22,000 bases of DNA from Glandiceps talaboti (GCF_964340395.1 NC_135559.1:2728001-2750000), one strand, 5' to 3'. Positions 1 through 10,372 are shown, counted from the first letter of the stretch. Numbers and translations are program-made. The notes: a model not told the origin generated them from the letters alone.

Positions 1-410
1 GCAATATAATATGTGCCCCTGTGGACTGGATGGTGCAAATTGTGAAAGGCTGATGGTGGTGCACGCCATGACAGAAAGAGCAAGCAACAGAGCTATGGCC
101 AGTAATTGACTAATTGACTATTTTACAATTTATACATGTTTTACATTCTATGGTTGCGCGAAATACATCGAGCGATGGATGGGGAGGTGTGTAATGTTTT
201 CATCAGAAGCTTGTTTTCACTGCACTACGAAAGAATACCTATGCTTATCAGTGTTCAATGTGATTGGGTAAAGGATCCTGCTGTGTTTATTCTGTTTGTT
301 AATGTTAGTCTAGGGTTGAAATATGTCTAGCTCTGTGTCAAAGACATAATGCCTCATGAGAAACACCAAGCCAACATCATTTTAGCTATAATACATTTAA
401 TACATTTTTT
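1..410. other. Intergenic or intronic DNA, no gene seen
   Basis: I see no domain-like open frame and no RNA gene. The only structure is one isolated, diverged copy of the 56-bp monomer that is tandemly repeated from 411 onward (see the entry at 143). Confidence 0.5.
143..168 (+). repeat. Isolated partial copy of the 56-bp monomer
   Basis: The stretch ACATTCTATGGTTGCGCGAA followed by ATACAT matches the first half of the tandem monomer at 411-606, with GCGCG in place of GCACG. It lies about 270 bp upstream of the array. After ATACAT it continues with GAGCGATGG, which may be a deleted version of the monomer's later GGGCGATGG segment. It suggests the array grew from a sequence already present in more than one place. 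Confidence 0.65.
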
Positions 411-606
411 ACATTATATGGTTGCACAAAATACATTCTACGATTGGGCGATGGTCGGGAACTCGCACATTCTATGGTTGCACGAAATACATTCTACGAT
501 TGGGCGATGGTCGGGAACTCGCACATTCTATGGTTGCACGAAATACATTCTACGATTGGGCGATGGTCGGGAACTCGCACATTCTATGGTTGCACGAAAT
601 ACATTC
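411..606 (+). repeat. 56-bp tandem minisatellite, about 3.5 copies
   Basis: The landmark GGTTGCAC recurs so that GTTG falls at 421, 477, 533 and 589, an exact period of 56. The full monomer runs ACATTCTATGGTTGCACGAA, then ATACATTCTACGATTGGGCG, then ATGGTCGGGAACTCGC. The first copy differs slightly (ACATTATATGG, CACAAAA); the central copies are identical, so expansion was recent. The monomer has no stop codon in any forward frame, and because 56 is not a multiple of 3 the open frames through it cycle through all three translations. I regard those open frames as by-products of the repeat, not a gene. Confidence 0.95.
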
Positions 607-612
607 CAGGCG

Positions 613-1219
613 ATTAGTTAGGACGGTTCAAACATTCTGTCCATCATATAAACTCTGTAATATTTAATATGTTTCTCATCAACGTATGTGATCTTTTAAA
701 CAAGAAAATGTTACGAAGGAAATTTTAATTGGAGGTGTAGTACACAGACTGAGTAGTGTTTGTGTTGTTCTTATTCATTGGCATAATGTCAATGGCCTAG
801 AGTGGGCTAATGATATGAATGTGTACACTTTACTGAGCACGCAAGAACATGTACATGTAAAATACCTGTACATGACATGACATTTGTACCACGAATAATC
901 AAATGCTTTCATTTTACTAAAGAATGTGCCTATTATAAATAATAAGTATGTGCTCCCCCCCCCCCATCTCAATTTTACCCCACTAGTACTCCTACTTACT
1001 ACTATAAGCTGGAATTTATTTTCCCGCGTGAACGTGTCTCCTGTCATTGGCGATATGTGTCGATTCTTAAGTGGCTTTGCTGCTAATGTACACCATCTAA
1101 ATTAAAACACCCCTCATCTTATAATTACCAAGGCATCGGTTACAGAAACAATTTGCTTTATCTCTCATCTTCCTGGAGATTACCACACCAAACAAACACT
1201 TGGCCATACACAAACTACT
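613..1219. other. No gene seen; contains a C11 run
   Basis: The stretch holds an 11-base C homopolymer at 955-965 and a self-complementary CATGTACATG cluster near 847-877. Open frames are short and have no recognisable domain. Confidence 0.45.
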
Positions 1220-1370
1220 AACTTGACTCTTGACTTGATGACTTACCTTAACTTGACTTGACTTGACAACTTGACGACACTTTACTTACCTTTACTTGAA
1301 TCTTTGACATGATTGTTGACATGATTGTCGACTTGACTCTTGACCTGACCTGACCTGACCTGACCTGACA
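1220..1370 (+). repeat. Degenerate TGACY/ACTTG pentamer tract
   Basis: The region is built from variants of a pentamer (ACTTG, CTTGA, TGACC, TGACA). It is irregular at first, with inserted TTTAC and ATGAT variants around 1280-1330, and ends in a perfect TGACC x5 run at 1341-1365. The clean block is a young expansion at the edge of an older decayed array. Its reverse strand, GGTCA repeated, contains overlapping AGGTCA nuclear-receptor half-sites, which is most likely incidental. Confidence 0.85.
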
Positions 1371-2000
1371 ATTTAGAGGGTGGGCAAGGGGTATTTTCAT
1401 ACTTCGTAATCGGGACATTTTATTTTTCGTCATTTGCAAAATGTTGTAAAATGTTGTCAGCATACAGCGTAATCAACTATTTATTTTGATTGTAATCAGT
1501 AAAAGCACCACTTTTTTTTCGTACACATATGCAAGAGAAAAATACATACAACTGTACCGTAATTGTACGATGTTAAAAGGATTCAATACATGCAATCGTA
1601 TACCCAAAACTTTGCAAAAATAGTAATCATATCAGAATACAATGTTTCTTCTTTTTTTTTCTGGGGGGGGGGTCCCCAAGCCCACGAAGGTCAAAGTTTG
1701 TCAATGGAATGGAAAAAATGAATGTTCCTCCAGTTTATTTTCTTCATAATTTGTGCTGACTGAAGCAATTAAATGTATTAAAAACAAGTGAAACAAGTTC
1801 AGAATAATGCTTATCAATCATCACTGTTGAATACATGCACTTCTGAAAACTCAATAACTGTTCCTTGAACTTCAGCACTGACTCTAAAGATCTCAAAGCT
1901 GATGGAATCGTGGTGTATTACATGTATTTTCATACGAGTAATGCTGTACCCCATATAATAATAGAAGGAATAAGTGTCAGACGAAAGCATTTGACAATTT
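1371..2000. other. No gene seen; homopolymer T/G stretch
   Basis: AT-rich sequence without a recognisable reading frame. A T-rich run followed by a G run occurs at about 1649-1672 and ends in GGTCCCC. Otherwise I see nothing in it. Confidence 0.45.
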
Positions 2001-2026
2001 CACACACACATGTACAGAAATACACA

Positions 2027-2077
<51 letters not shown>

Positions 2078-2084
2078 ACACACA
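2001..2084 (+). repeat. CA dinucleotide microsatellite, interrupted
   Basis: The tract is CACACACACA, an interruption (TGTACAGAAATA), then a long CA run broken by two CATACA variants. Open frames through it encode only Thr-His repeats and are not genes. Confidence 0.95.
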
Positions 2085-2209
2085 TTGACAATCTAGCATC
2101 AACATATTGCAGTCTAACTCAGAGTATTCAACTCAAAAGTATCGACTTCACACAAATACAATGCAAATTACAAGTACTATAAACTTTTGTTTGACTTACG
2201 GTTGCTGAC

Positions 2210-2694
2210 CTATTCAACACCGACAGCGATCAACCAGATACTGCAAACAAAAAAGTTCATTTGGCAATACACTGTGCAAGTCCGAGTATTTTCAGTCAAA
2301 GTTCAAAGTTGATATTGTCCAGCAAATGTGTACACAGTTCTCTCTACTAGTTCAAAGCCATTAGCAAGTATACACCATTCATTTTTGAAGATAATGTTAA
2401 TGAAAGTACTATAGACACAAAATCATGTTGATGTCAGGCATGTACCATATATACTATTCATCACCGACAGCGAAGAACTGGATATTGCAACCAAAAATGT
2501 TCATTTGTCAATACACTGTGCAAGTCCGAGTATTTTCAGTCAAAGTTCAAAGTTGATATTGTCCAAATGTGTACGCAGTTCCCTCTACTAGTTCAAAGCC
2601 ATTAGCAAGTATACACCATTCATTTTTGAAGATAATGTTAATGAAAGTACTATAGACACCAAATCATGTTGATGCCAGGCATTTACCATATAAG
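2210..2694 (+). repeat. Two-copy tandem duplication, unit about 244 bp
   Basis: Copy 1 (2210-2453) and copy 2 (2454-2694) both begin CTATTCA, followed by CACCGACAGCGA, and run in parallel through landmarks such as CAATACACTGTGCAAGTCCG, TTCAAAGTTGATATTGTCC, CCATTAGCAAGTATACACC and GATAATGTTAATGAAAGTAC. Offset is 244 at the start and 241 at the end because copy 2 lacks GCA after TTGTCCA. There are scattered substitutions, mostly in the first 40 bases (AACCAGATACTG versus AACTGGATATTG). No open frame spans it; it appears to be non-coding duplicated DNA. Confidence 0.93.
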
Positions 2695-4705
2695 CTTACG
2701 CACTCTGTGCAGAGATTCCTTAGTATGTCCAGGAATTGGAACACATTCAAAACGAGTTGCTTTTCACTTCAATTCCCAGGGCTGATAGAACGTCCGTTCT
2801 TGAGCACACAGACTTGGGTCACGCCACAAAACCACCTGTTACAGTACACTGTGGCTGTAAATATTTTCACGAGGACATGCAAATCCTGCCTATAAGTATT
2901 ACTGAATTTATCAAGACACAGTGTGTATGAAAGCTGAGGGTTCTGATTGGCAGAAACGAAAATATTAATTTGCATGTAAACAACTAAGCCACCTGGTAGT
3001 ACTATAACACGATAATTCACTATCAACTAATTTACATACAAATTAAACCCTCACTGATTTACATACAACGTACAAATGTTTTGTCTTTGGGTCAATCCTA
3101 AGTCAATGTCCAGGTTAACACTTTCACAAAACACGTCACCATTTTGTGAGACTGAGCTTTACAGTAATGAACTTACAATAAAAAGCTTATATGAGATTAC
3201 ATTTATGTATTTCTTTGATATATTGATGACAGTGTACGTTTTTATATTCATGAAGGTGGTAGAATCGACAATACCAGTCTGGTTCATTCCTCAGTTTTCC
3301 TTACTAGGAAATGATCACCTCTTGGCAGTTCCACCTTTTGTCTTGTTTACCTATCACATCATGTTGCATTGTTCTGTTTTGCTGTTTGGAGTCCTATGAT
3401 GTACGATCAATATCCTTGTTTTGTCTTTTACACTGTCTTTTTTTCTTCTTGAGTTCTCCAATTTTCTGTGTGTAATTAAAGTCAATCAATATACAAAGAA
3501 AAATGAGATCGTGACCATGGAGATTTTCATCAGTCATGGCAGCACTCAACATATAGTACTATCCAACGGTGAACTGAAAAAAATAACCCACTTGATTAAT
3601 TAGACTGACTATATTATCAGTGAACCCGAGAGAGCCGAGCGAAGACAGACATTGAAGTGACCTGTGCTCACTCAAAGCATTGATGCAGATCTTTCCGTCA
3701 ACTGCTCCCAATAACTTAGTATTCACTTGTACATTGTTTTCATGTACATTGACCCGAAGTCAGTTTTGAAGTTTTTTAATGTATTTGTTATTGGACGATG
3801 CAATCCTATTTCAAACAAAATGCAACTTTATAGTTCCACTTAATTTGAAGGGTCCAAACCACTTGGACTGTCTGGAGTGTGTTTTTCAATCCCTACATAC
3901 CTAAAGTGGGCATAGAACAAGCCGTTCCATTCACACAAGGCTGACTTCTACTTGTCTACCAACCTATCTCAATAAGTTAAAATGACGAGATTTTTGAAGG
4001 AAACGTACACACCTTATATACAGAATAGAACAAAATGTTTAGTCTATTGTTGCTAGAAAACGTTTAATGCAACACACACATTACAACCTGAAATGAAGGT
4101 ATAGACGAACAAACAAAGCATATATCTGATTGATTAGTGGGATTCTGCAACACGTACCAACAGTGAACAAATGGACGATCATGTGTCTCGCGTACCCTAC
4201 TCAAAACAGTGGTGAGATTTAGTTTAAGTTTGCTATAATATGCACATCAAGTGGTATAATAAATGAAAAAGACCCAATCGTATGGTCTTACAGGGGTTAC
4301 AGGGATGCTGTGATCCTCAGGGAGATAATCTGTTCAGACATCACATGTGCCATTATAGGTATGTGCCACGTCTGATAGTGTATAGCACCCTGATCTCAAG
4401 GGAAAGCACAATGTACATGGTTATAGTGGGGGAATATCAAGTACCTATTGCTATTGAATATTGGCCATGGACCCGTGAATACTTAATAACATCTCAGACC
4501 ACAAAACAGAGTTTGTTAGTTTAAGATAAAATATGATATTTCTGCCGATCGCCATCGGACATCTTGGTTCCTCTGTAATCCAATGAAGATGACAAACGTT
4601 CTATCAGTAGATATATCACAGGCTAGTGTGACAAGCACAATCTACAGCGTAAAAAGTGACACCCATTTTCTGAAAAAAACCCTTCTTCATTCTCTAAAAC
4701 ATTAT
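2695..4705. other. Long AT-rich stretch, no supported gene
   Basis: Several frames of 60-107 codons are open here, for example plus-strand 3076-3399 and 4282-4524 and minus-strand 2769-3026. None has a recognisable domain, repeat, signal peptide or convincing splice-site pair, and overlapping frames are equally open. They fit chance openness in AT-rich DNA. I cannot exclude a short exon of an unfamiliar gene. Confidence 0.45.
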
Positions 4706-4708
4706 TCT

Positions 4709-4744
4709 AACACCCCACCAACACCACCACCCCCACCCCCACCC
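4709..4744 (+). repeat. C-rich CCA/CCCCA simple repeat
   Basis: The tract reads CACCCCACCAACACCACCAC then CCCCACCCCCACCCC, a degenerate low-complexity C-rich run. Its reverse strand has several G runs of 3-5 bases. The open frame through it gives a proline run, which is an artefact of composition. Confidence 0.85.
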
Positions 4745-5372
4745 CTTCAAATATATGGGTTAAAATGCAGTCAGAAATCGAAGGGGCGCGAGTAAAAGTC
4801 TCAATGAAAACGACTCTATTCCACCGCATCCACAACATCGACAATTGTAATAACAAAAATTTTCCCATGACTACCATTCCCCCACAGTGCATTTGTGTGA
4901 AGGCATTATATATTACATTAATTAATCCACGTGCTTGGATCTAATTGTCAGAGCCTGAAGGCCAGACCCCCAAAAGACTAGACATGTGCTATACTCTGAC
5001 ATAGCCTGGGCTAAGGCCAACATTCCCGGTCCACGACATTATTGACAAATAGTAAAATATGGTAAAGCACGTCGTAGACCGAATATTGAGCATAACAATG
5101 TGACATTATTTCTGTACATATATAGCGCTGAGATCGGACAGGGCAGTGTCCATATAAAAAATACATAAGCTACAATATATAAACTTATTCGACTCTTTCG
5201 GCATTCTACATCACAACAATACATAGCATGTCTAGCCATAACAGTTGACACTAGTCACTACATTCGAAGTCGATGCATTGTCGGAAATACTTTTACTATA
5301 TTTACCATTATCTTGCCATACAATTCCCCTTTGTCTCTTGAGAATCACTCCTCTCCTCACACCACAACAAAC
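4745..5372. other. No gene seen
   Basis: Only short open frames without recognisable features. Nothing beyond ordinary AT-rich sequence was found on either strand. Confidence 0.45.
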
Positions 5373-5446
5373 AATTCATTCATTCATTCATCCATTCATT
5401 CATTCATTCATTCATTCATTCATTCATTCATTCATTTCATTTCATT
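5373..5446 (+). repeat. CATT tetranucleotide microsatellite
   Basis: The tract is a run of about 17 ATTC/CATT units with one CATC variant near 5390 and a TTTCATTTCATT degenerate tail. The plus frame through it reads a His-Ser-Phe-Ile repeat that is not a gene. Confidence 0.95.
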
Positions 5447-7940
5447 GTTGCCAGCAGCGATTTCACTGATATGTTGATATTTGTAGGAACAACGGTGACA
5501 TTGGTGGGTTGCCAAAATCACAAAATATGGAAACTTAGAAAATAAAATTACATAGCTGAAATGTGATCTTCCCATGATTTCATTTTTTACTTAGTACCGA
5601 CGGCATCCTGATGATGTCTTTGCAAATCGATAACTAGATTAAGTACATCATATGCCAGTGAGTATGATTCACCGAACACCGAGTTAAGACCACTCGATTG
5701 ATTTTATTTATCTTGAAGAAGGTATACAAAACTGAAATTATGTCAATTTAAATTCTTAAAATGTAATAACATATCGTGAATTTTATGAAACAACATAATT
5801 TGTTGAATGAATCATGGTAACAGTGGTTATTGTACATGAACAACAGATGTGAACATTTTATAATTAAATTTAGAAGTAACGAAAAGCAACTAATACTGGG
5901 ATAGTTTAAATGGTACATCGACAAAGGGAACAATTAAGACCCCGAAGCTATTTTTCTTTTAATAAAAGAGTACACGAAAATGATCACTGTCTTATAGATG
6001 AAAACAACCATGCAGGTTATAGAAAGTTCAAAATTGGAATATTGGAAACCTTGCTTCAATATATGTTTGTTATATTTTAAATTAGCTTCATTTCTTAGCG
6101 TAGTATGTAAAGGTATTACCCAATATTTATGTATGGACCATTTGTCAATTAAGATAAAAGGTTAACAATTGATTCGTTGTCTTCTGACAGTTACAATTGA
6201 AGACTTCTTTTGATGTAAAAATAAATGTAGAAATAAAAGTATGAGCTCACGGAATGCTGTGCACTTTTCTATTTTTTCCGCCACCACATAATACGTCAAA
6301 GAAACGAAACAATGGTATACAAAGATTGAATACACTGCGAAACATTGACAAACTGTTCAAGACAAGATCACGAAGTCAGATGAATAGTCTCGGTTTGTTT
6401 TCTTATCAGAAATCATAAAGAACAGTAATTTTACTGTGCTAACATAACATTGCCGGTTGATTCTAGTTCAAAATAATTTTAATTGTTGCCGTACATGAAT
6501 AAAATTTCCCCTAGATTAGTCAAATTAACTCTACTAGTAAAAATGCAAGTGAAAAGAAGGGTAGAATAGTCTTGTTTGAAAACTGGTGATATGATATTAA
6601 AGTAGATGTATAACAGTTTGCTAGATGTTTGAAAATCTGAGTATACCGTGACACTGGAGAACTTCGTGATGGACCGTATGCCACATTACACAACGGTGTC
6701 AGCGATGTAAGATATACCACTGATGTATTAGTGAGTAAAGGAGTATTTACTTGGGCCGTGTAAACAATGTCTTAGAGGGCGCTCTTTGTCCATTAGTGTT
6801 CCATTGCCGCGAATGGCGTATAGAAAGATAACAGTATCCTTTTACATGCTTTTCCACTGCACCGTACCATCATTCAATTTGACCTAACCTCAACGAGCCA
6901 GTATGTATAAGAGATATATATTTTATCTTGACTTGTGCAATATGGGTAGATAAGGACTTCACTTCAGACGCGGAGATCAGAAAGTAACATAATTATAACA
7001 CATTGCTAGCTTATCCATCAGACGAGTATTGTATGAACCAAGATTTAAAAAAAAATACATATGTGGCACACACTGTGTTGGTGAGGTTAGGTGAAATTGG
7101 GTTGTTTGGAGCCAATCCATCCATTTTGAAGCCGGGACTCTTTCGACAGACTGTGTCTTCATCTGTGTCTTGTGTTGGTACTTGATGAATCATAGAAAGT
7201 GGTACAAGCAATTTACCGTGTTTTAGATCAGTCAGATCACTTGTAATATGAATACAAATGCCAATGCTAGTAATGTGATGGGATAACTGAGTGATTGTAT
7301 CTTCGATGATCTTGACATCATACCCGAGTCGTGTTTAAGGCCTATACAATAATAAAAACAAATAAAGGCTAAATTTAAAATGAAGATGGTAGAGTATAAA
7401 ATCAGTTATCATCAAATACAAATTGCTAGGCTAAGGTTCCAGTGTTGTATATATAGTTTAAGAAAAGTTAATCTTAGACTATTTATTTGATATATGTTGA
7501 TGAATAAACTAGTGTGCATGCGCAGTATCAATATAGAGATTTCTATATATATTGAAATGACCCTATCTGTCCGTCGTTTGCTTGTTCGTGTGATAGTTGT
7601 TGTTTTTATATTTCGCTTCTTATCACCCATTCAAATGTTATCCAGTTTCCTGACTAAACGAATAATTACAACCGTATCTATTTAATATTAAGTGTACTTG
7701 GCAGCACTCTTACTTACGTATATCCGGGTTACCAGCAGCTGGTAAGAAGAAGAAAATACTCTGTTAGATGTCGACATTCAATCATATTAGTCAATTCAAT
7801 ATATGAATTCACTTCATTTTCACATTACCTAGGTCCTAATAATCACATGTAATTTAATGTAAAATATGAAATTTAGGCTAGTAAATGAAATTTTGAAGAT
7901 TGTTTCATGGGAGTATTTTATTCATGGGGGTAATTTTTTA
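5447..7940. other. Long AT-rich stretch, no supported gene
   Basis: This 2.5-kb stretch has no open frame beyond about 70 codons that shows a domain. Both strands are open at 7003-7211 with unrelated peptides, as expected by chance. Minor structures are a TTACCAG-CAG-CTGGTAA palindrome at 7729-7745 and an imperfect AT-rich palindrome near 7530-7557. A TTAGAGGGCGC motif at about 6772-6782 partly resembles the right half of a CTCF site. Confidence 0.45.
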
Positions 7941-7955
7941 TAGCTTGTGCGCCTA

Positions 7956-7969
7956 CCGCTAGAGGGCAG
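7956..7969 (+). promoter_or_regulatory. Possible CTCF-type insulator motif
   Basis: The 14-mer CCGCTAGAGGGCAG matches each position of the bilaterian CTCF core as I know it: CC, R, S, N, AG, R, K, GGC, R, S. The site sits at the left edge of a CpG-dense stretch in otherwise AT-rich DNA. A 14-mer with several degenerate positions can occur by chance, and the same sequence could be the end of a mobile element, so this is a candidate only. Confidence 0.35.
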
Positions 7970-8009
7970 GCGACACTTGATTTTAAAACTGTCAGCCTTG
8001 TGCTAGTCT

Positions 8010-8150
8010 AGGTGCTAGACCTCGAATGTTCTTCCGATACAATCCGACACACGATCGAACATCGCTATCGAGGGTGGAACATCGGGCAAGCCCTCACTGC
8101 GAACTTAGTTCGCTTATCGTAGCGGAAGAAAGCCCGAACGTCTAGCAGCA
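8010..8150. other. CpG-dense patch with small palindromes
   Basis: CpG dinucleotides are packed here (CCTCGAA, TTCCGAT, ATCCGACACACGATCGAACA, TCGCTATCGAGG, CTGCGAAC, GTTCGC, ATCGTAGCGG, CCCGAACG), while hundreds of bases on both sides have few. It includes the palindrome GCGAAC-TTA-GTTCGC at 8099-8113. Two short strings, GGCAAGCCCTCA (8085-8096) and GTCTAGCAGC (8140-8149), recur in the same order and orientation at 8820-8831 and 8893-8902. The patch may be an unmethylated regulatory element or a relic of a GC-richer mobile element. Confidence 0.4.
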
Positions 8151-8606
8151 AGACTGGCCTTGCGCTTGCCTCATTTACGAATGTGGCAAACATACAATCC
8201 CAAAGACATTGAAAAACAAACTTGACGACGAGTTGCTGGACTTTCTAGCAAGCTGTGGGCAAAGTGAAGTAGAGCTAACACGCTGTGCAAATGTAAACTT
8301 TTGTGCACATTTGTCCTGAAATGGGAGAGCGGGCTGGGTTCATACCAAACACAGATGACCATACAGATACTCGATTCCGCATATGAAGGGTCCGGGCACT
8401 AGGCGAAATTGATATTGTGAATAAGTTTTCCAGTACACCCCTATCCCCCAATGATTGATAGGGTCGGGGGCCATATTTTGGAACTATTCAATCGAGGATG
8501 GGTGTCACTGTGTTGTGTTAATTGCGAATGCCCTTGGGAAAAATACTCCCATGAAAAACTACTCCAATTCAACAAACTTCAAAATTTTATTTTCCTGGTT
8601 TCCTCA

Positions 8607-8771
8607 TTAACCTTCTATAAGATCGAAAGCCCAACACTTATGATCCATAGCTAAGTCCAGGTTAATCTTGTAATAAGACCCTTGCGGATCAGCGCTTTTG
8701 GGTTGCTGAACAAGGATGACCGTGAACGAACGGTTTTTAGCCTGAAAAACGATAAAAGAAGACTTGAATGA
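8607..8771 (-). other. Stop-bounded coding-like frame, unrecognised
   Basis: Between stop codons the minus strand is open for about 54 codons and reads a fairly mixed, non-repetitive peptide containing VILVQQPKSADPQGSYYKIN, then LDLAMDHKCWAF, ending in IEG and stop. There is no early Met. A pyrimidine-rich TTTTATCGTTTTTCAG precedes the AKNRSF segment and could be a splice acceptor. I do not recognise a family. It could be a decayed fragment of a mobile-element gene, an exon, or chance. It lies on the same strand as the Ig exon and downstream of it. Confidence 0.2.
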
Positions 8772-8788
8772 TCATTTAGGACCCCCGT

Positions 8789-8977
8789 CTACCTCTTTGG
8801 CAGATAGAGGCTCTGCTTTGGCAAGCCCTCAACAGCACCTTTGACGGTATTGGACATGTGATCTCTTTTAAAGTTAGCAGAATTGTCGGACGGTCTAGCA
8901 GCTAGGCAAAGTCCAGGTAGGATCATTGCGTTTGCTCGTAAATGTTTAAAATTTAAAGGTTTCGTCAAGGAAGCAAT
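8789..8977 (-). other. Second stop-bounded coding-like frame
   Basis: The minus strand is open for about 62 codons. A Met codon at 8926-8924 starts a 45-residue peptide beginning MILPGLCLAARPSDN and ending SLYLPKR before a TAG stop. It is out of frame with the coding-like frame just downstream (8607-8771), so together they could be one frame-disrupted relic. The LAAR segment lies at the position matching the repeated GTCTAGCAGC string, whose counterpart at 8140 also reads LAAR in one minus frame. I do not recognise the family, and chance openness is possible. Confidence 0.2.
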
Positions 8978-9129
8978 TTACTTTTGACTGCAGGGTTTAT
9001 ATTGTAGTAACTAATAACGACTCGAGTCCATTTTGTTTATAAACCTAAACAGAGACAAAAACCTTATATATTTTGTCGGTACCCCTATGAGTAATGTGTT
9101 GACATGTTTAGGAATGTTCTTATACTTAC

Positions 9130-9468
9130 GATCGACATTGATTTGAAAATAGCAAGCGCGCATAAAATCATTCGGTGCGTCACATTGTATGATGCATTTG
9201 TAGCGTCCTTGGTCGGTGTGCGTGACATCCTTAATAAGCAACCATTTCATATCTTCATTTATGAAATATTTGTCCTTAAGAACATAGTTTTCAACCCCGG
9301 CCTTAAATTTCTGGGCAAGAAGTGAGCCATCTGGTTTCCCACATCTAATCGTCACGATGGGATATTGTTCACAAGAGTGTGTATGGGAGCACGACAGATT
9401 AGCATTTTGTCCAGCCTTTACAAGTACTTCTTGTGTTGTTCCAGTCATCAAGTTCGAATATGTAAAAT
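9130..9468 (-). CDS. Internal exon of an immunoglobulin-superfamily gene
   Basis: This 339-bp exon encodes one V-like Ig domain of 112 complete codons. It starts after a strong acceptor (TTTCTGTTTTCAG) and ends at a consensus donor (C then GTAAGT). Both junctions are phase 1, the usual symmetric arrangement for shuffled Ig exons. Seen in the translation: strand-B Cys26 in NLSC; the tyrosine corner D85-x-G87-x-Y89-x-C91, giving Cys spacing of 65; and hydrophobic WLLIKDV (75-81) before it, as in strand E. Oddities: the core Trp expected in strand C (near residue 40) is absent, replaced by TIRC; and there are four extra cysteines (32, 42, 95, 105), suggesting additional disulfides. The role is likely extracellular recognition or adhesion, by family knowledge only. 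No signal-peptide, transmembrane or further Ig exon was identified, so gene identity and size are unknown. The open frame continues past both splice sites by chance. Confidence 0.8.
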
Positions 9469-9720
9469 CTGAAAACAGAAATATCCTACCATTACGAAAC
9501 ATGACTCGCAACCCTTGGCAGAGGTTCACATCCACATTGTTTGTTCGTGTAAAGCATATAGCCATTATTGAAACAAGAAGAATCGGGTTTGGTCATGGGC
9601 GATGATGGGCTTATGTGTCAGAAAGTAATTGGAAACAAAACTATTTAGTTTTGAATGCGCATGTAGTGACTACTTCTTATTGGATGCCTAATGCCTACAG
9701 TGTACCACAGTATAATTGAT

Positions 9721-9754
9721 GGTGGTGGTGGTGGTGGTGGTGGTGGTGGTGGTG
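9721..9754 (+). repeat. GGT trinucleotide microsatellite, 11 copies
   Basis: This is a perfect GGT run preceded by GAT and followed by GCTATT. It lies about 250 bp from the Ig exon, on the gene's upstream side. The plus frame through it reads polyvaline and is not a gene. Confidence 0.95.
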
Positions 9755-10372
9755 CTATTTCATGATTTATGCAAGAAATTTAGCTTTATACATCATTCTG
9801 TGAAAGTCTCAGTGAAAGTTAGTTGTCAAAAATGTTCAAATGCCCACTTCCTATTCTCAACACAGGAAAGCTTGCCATCCCCGACTTCACTTGGCTTTCG
9901 TGATCCCTTACATAGTACCCGGGACATGTACACCCGTTTCCATGGCAAATATATAATAAACGAAATTCAAACCCTCATAACATTGCTATTACGCATCAGA
10001 AAGTTTACATACTTCATGGTACGCATCGTAACAGTTGAACAACGTTAATACAACGAAGTGATACGGTATTATTGCCCTCGTCCCTGGGTAAAGTGTATAC
10101 ATTCTTGTTTCGACCGAGATTGACAGACGCACCATCTGCTCCAAAGATTTTACACATTTTCACAAGACAGTTTATAGTGTATGCAACGCAACGCAACGCA
10201 ATGCAATACCAAGCGACCGAAATTTTCAAGATAAGGACGTTTTTTAGAAATTATTTCTTAAATTTCTCCTTTTCTGAGTTCATATAACACAACTGTGGCA
10301 AATATTTTCATGAATCGTACAATACTTCATGACATGATGATACTTTATGTTCGAGGAGAAGCGTACTACAGA
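9755..10372. other. No supported gene; small CAACG repeat
   Basis: This would be upstream DNA or an upstream intron of the Ig gene. I looked for a minus-strand signal-peptide exon ending in phase 1 and found none I would defend. A short run GCAACGCAACGCAACGCAAT, continuing GCAAT, occurs at about 10182-10206. Confidence 0.4.

Noticed and set aside
1341-1370. Nuclear-receptor response element made of AGGTCA half-sites
   Set aside because: The half-sites overlap every 5 bases and grade into a degenerate pentamer microsatellite, so simple-repeat origin is the better explanation.
3076-3399. 107-codon plus-strand frame
   Set aside because: The composition looks like random AT-rich translation, with no domain or splice context, and other frames nearby are similarly open.
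4282-4524. 80-codon plus-strand frame with mixed composition
   Set aside because: I could not recognise any motif or plausible splice boundary, so calling a gene would be a guess.
9011-9129. Continuation of the Ig open frame past 9130
   Set aside because: A consensus GTAAGT donor ends the exon at 9130 in the expected phase 1, right after the last Ig strand; the following residues look like intron read-through.
9480-9605. Upstream extension of the Ig open frame to a Met at 9565
   Set aside because: The segment before residue 1 is the 3' end of an intron with a strong TTTCTGTTTTCAG acceptor; the extension has no signal-peptide character.
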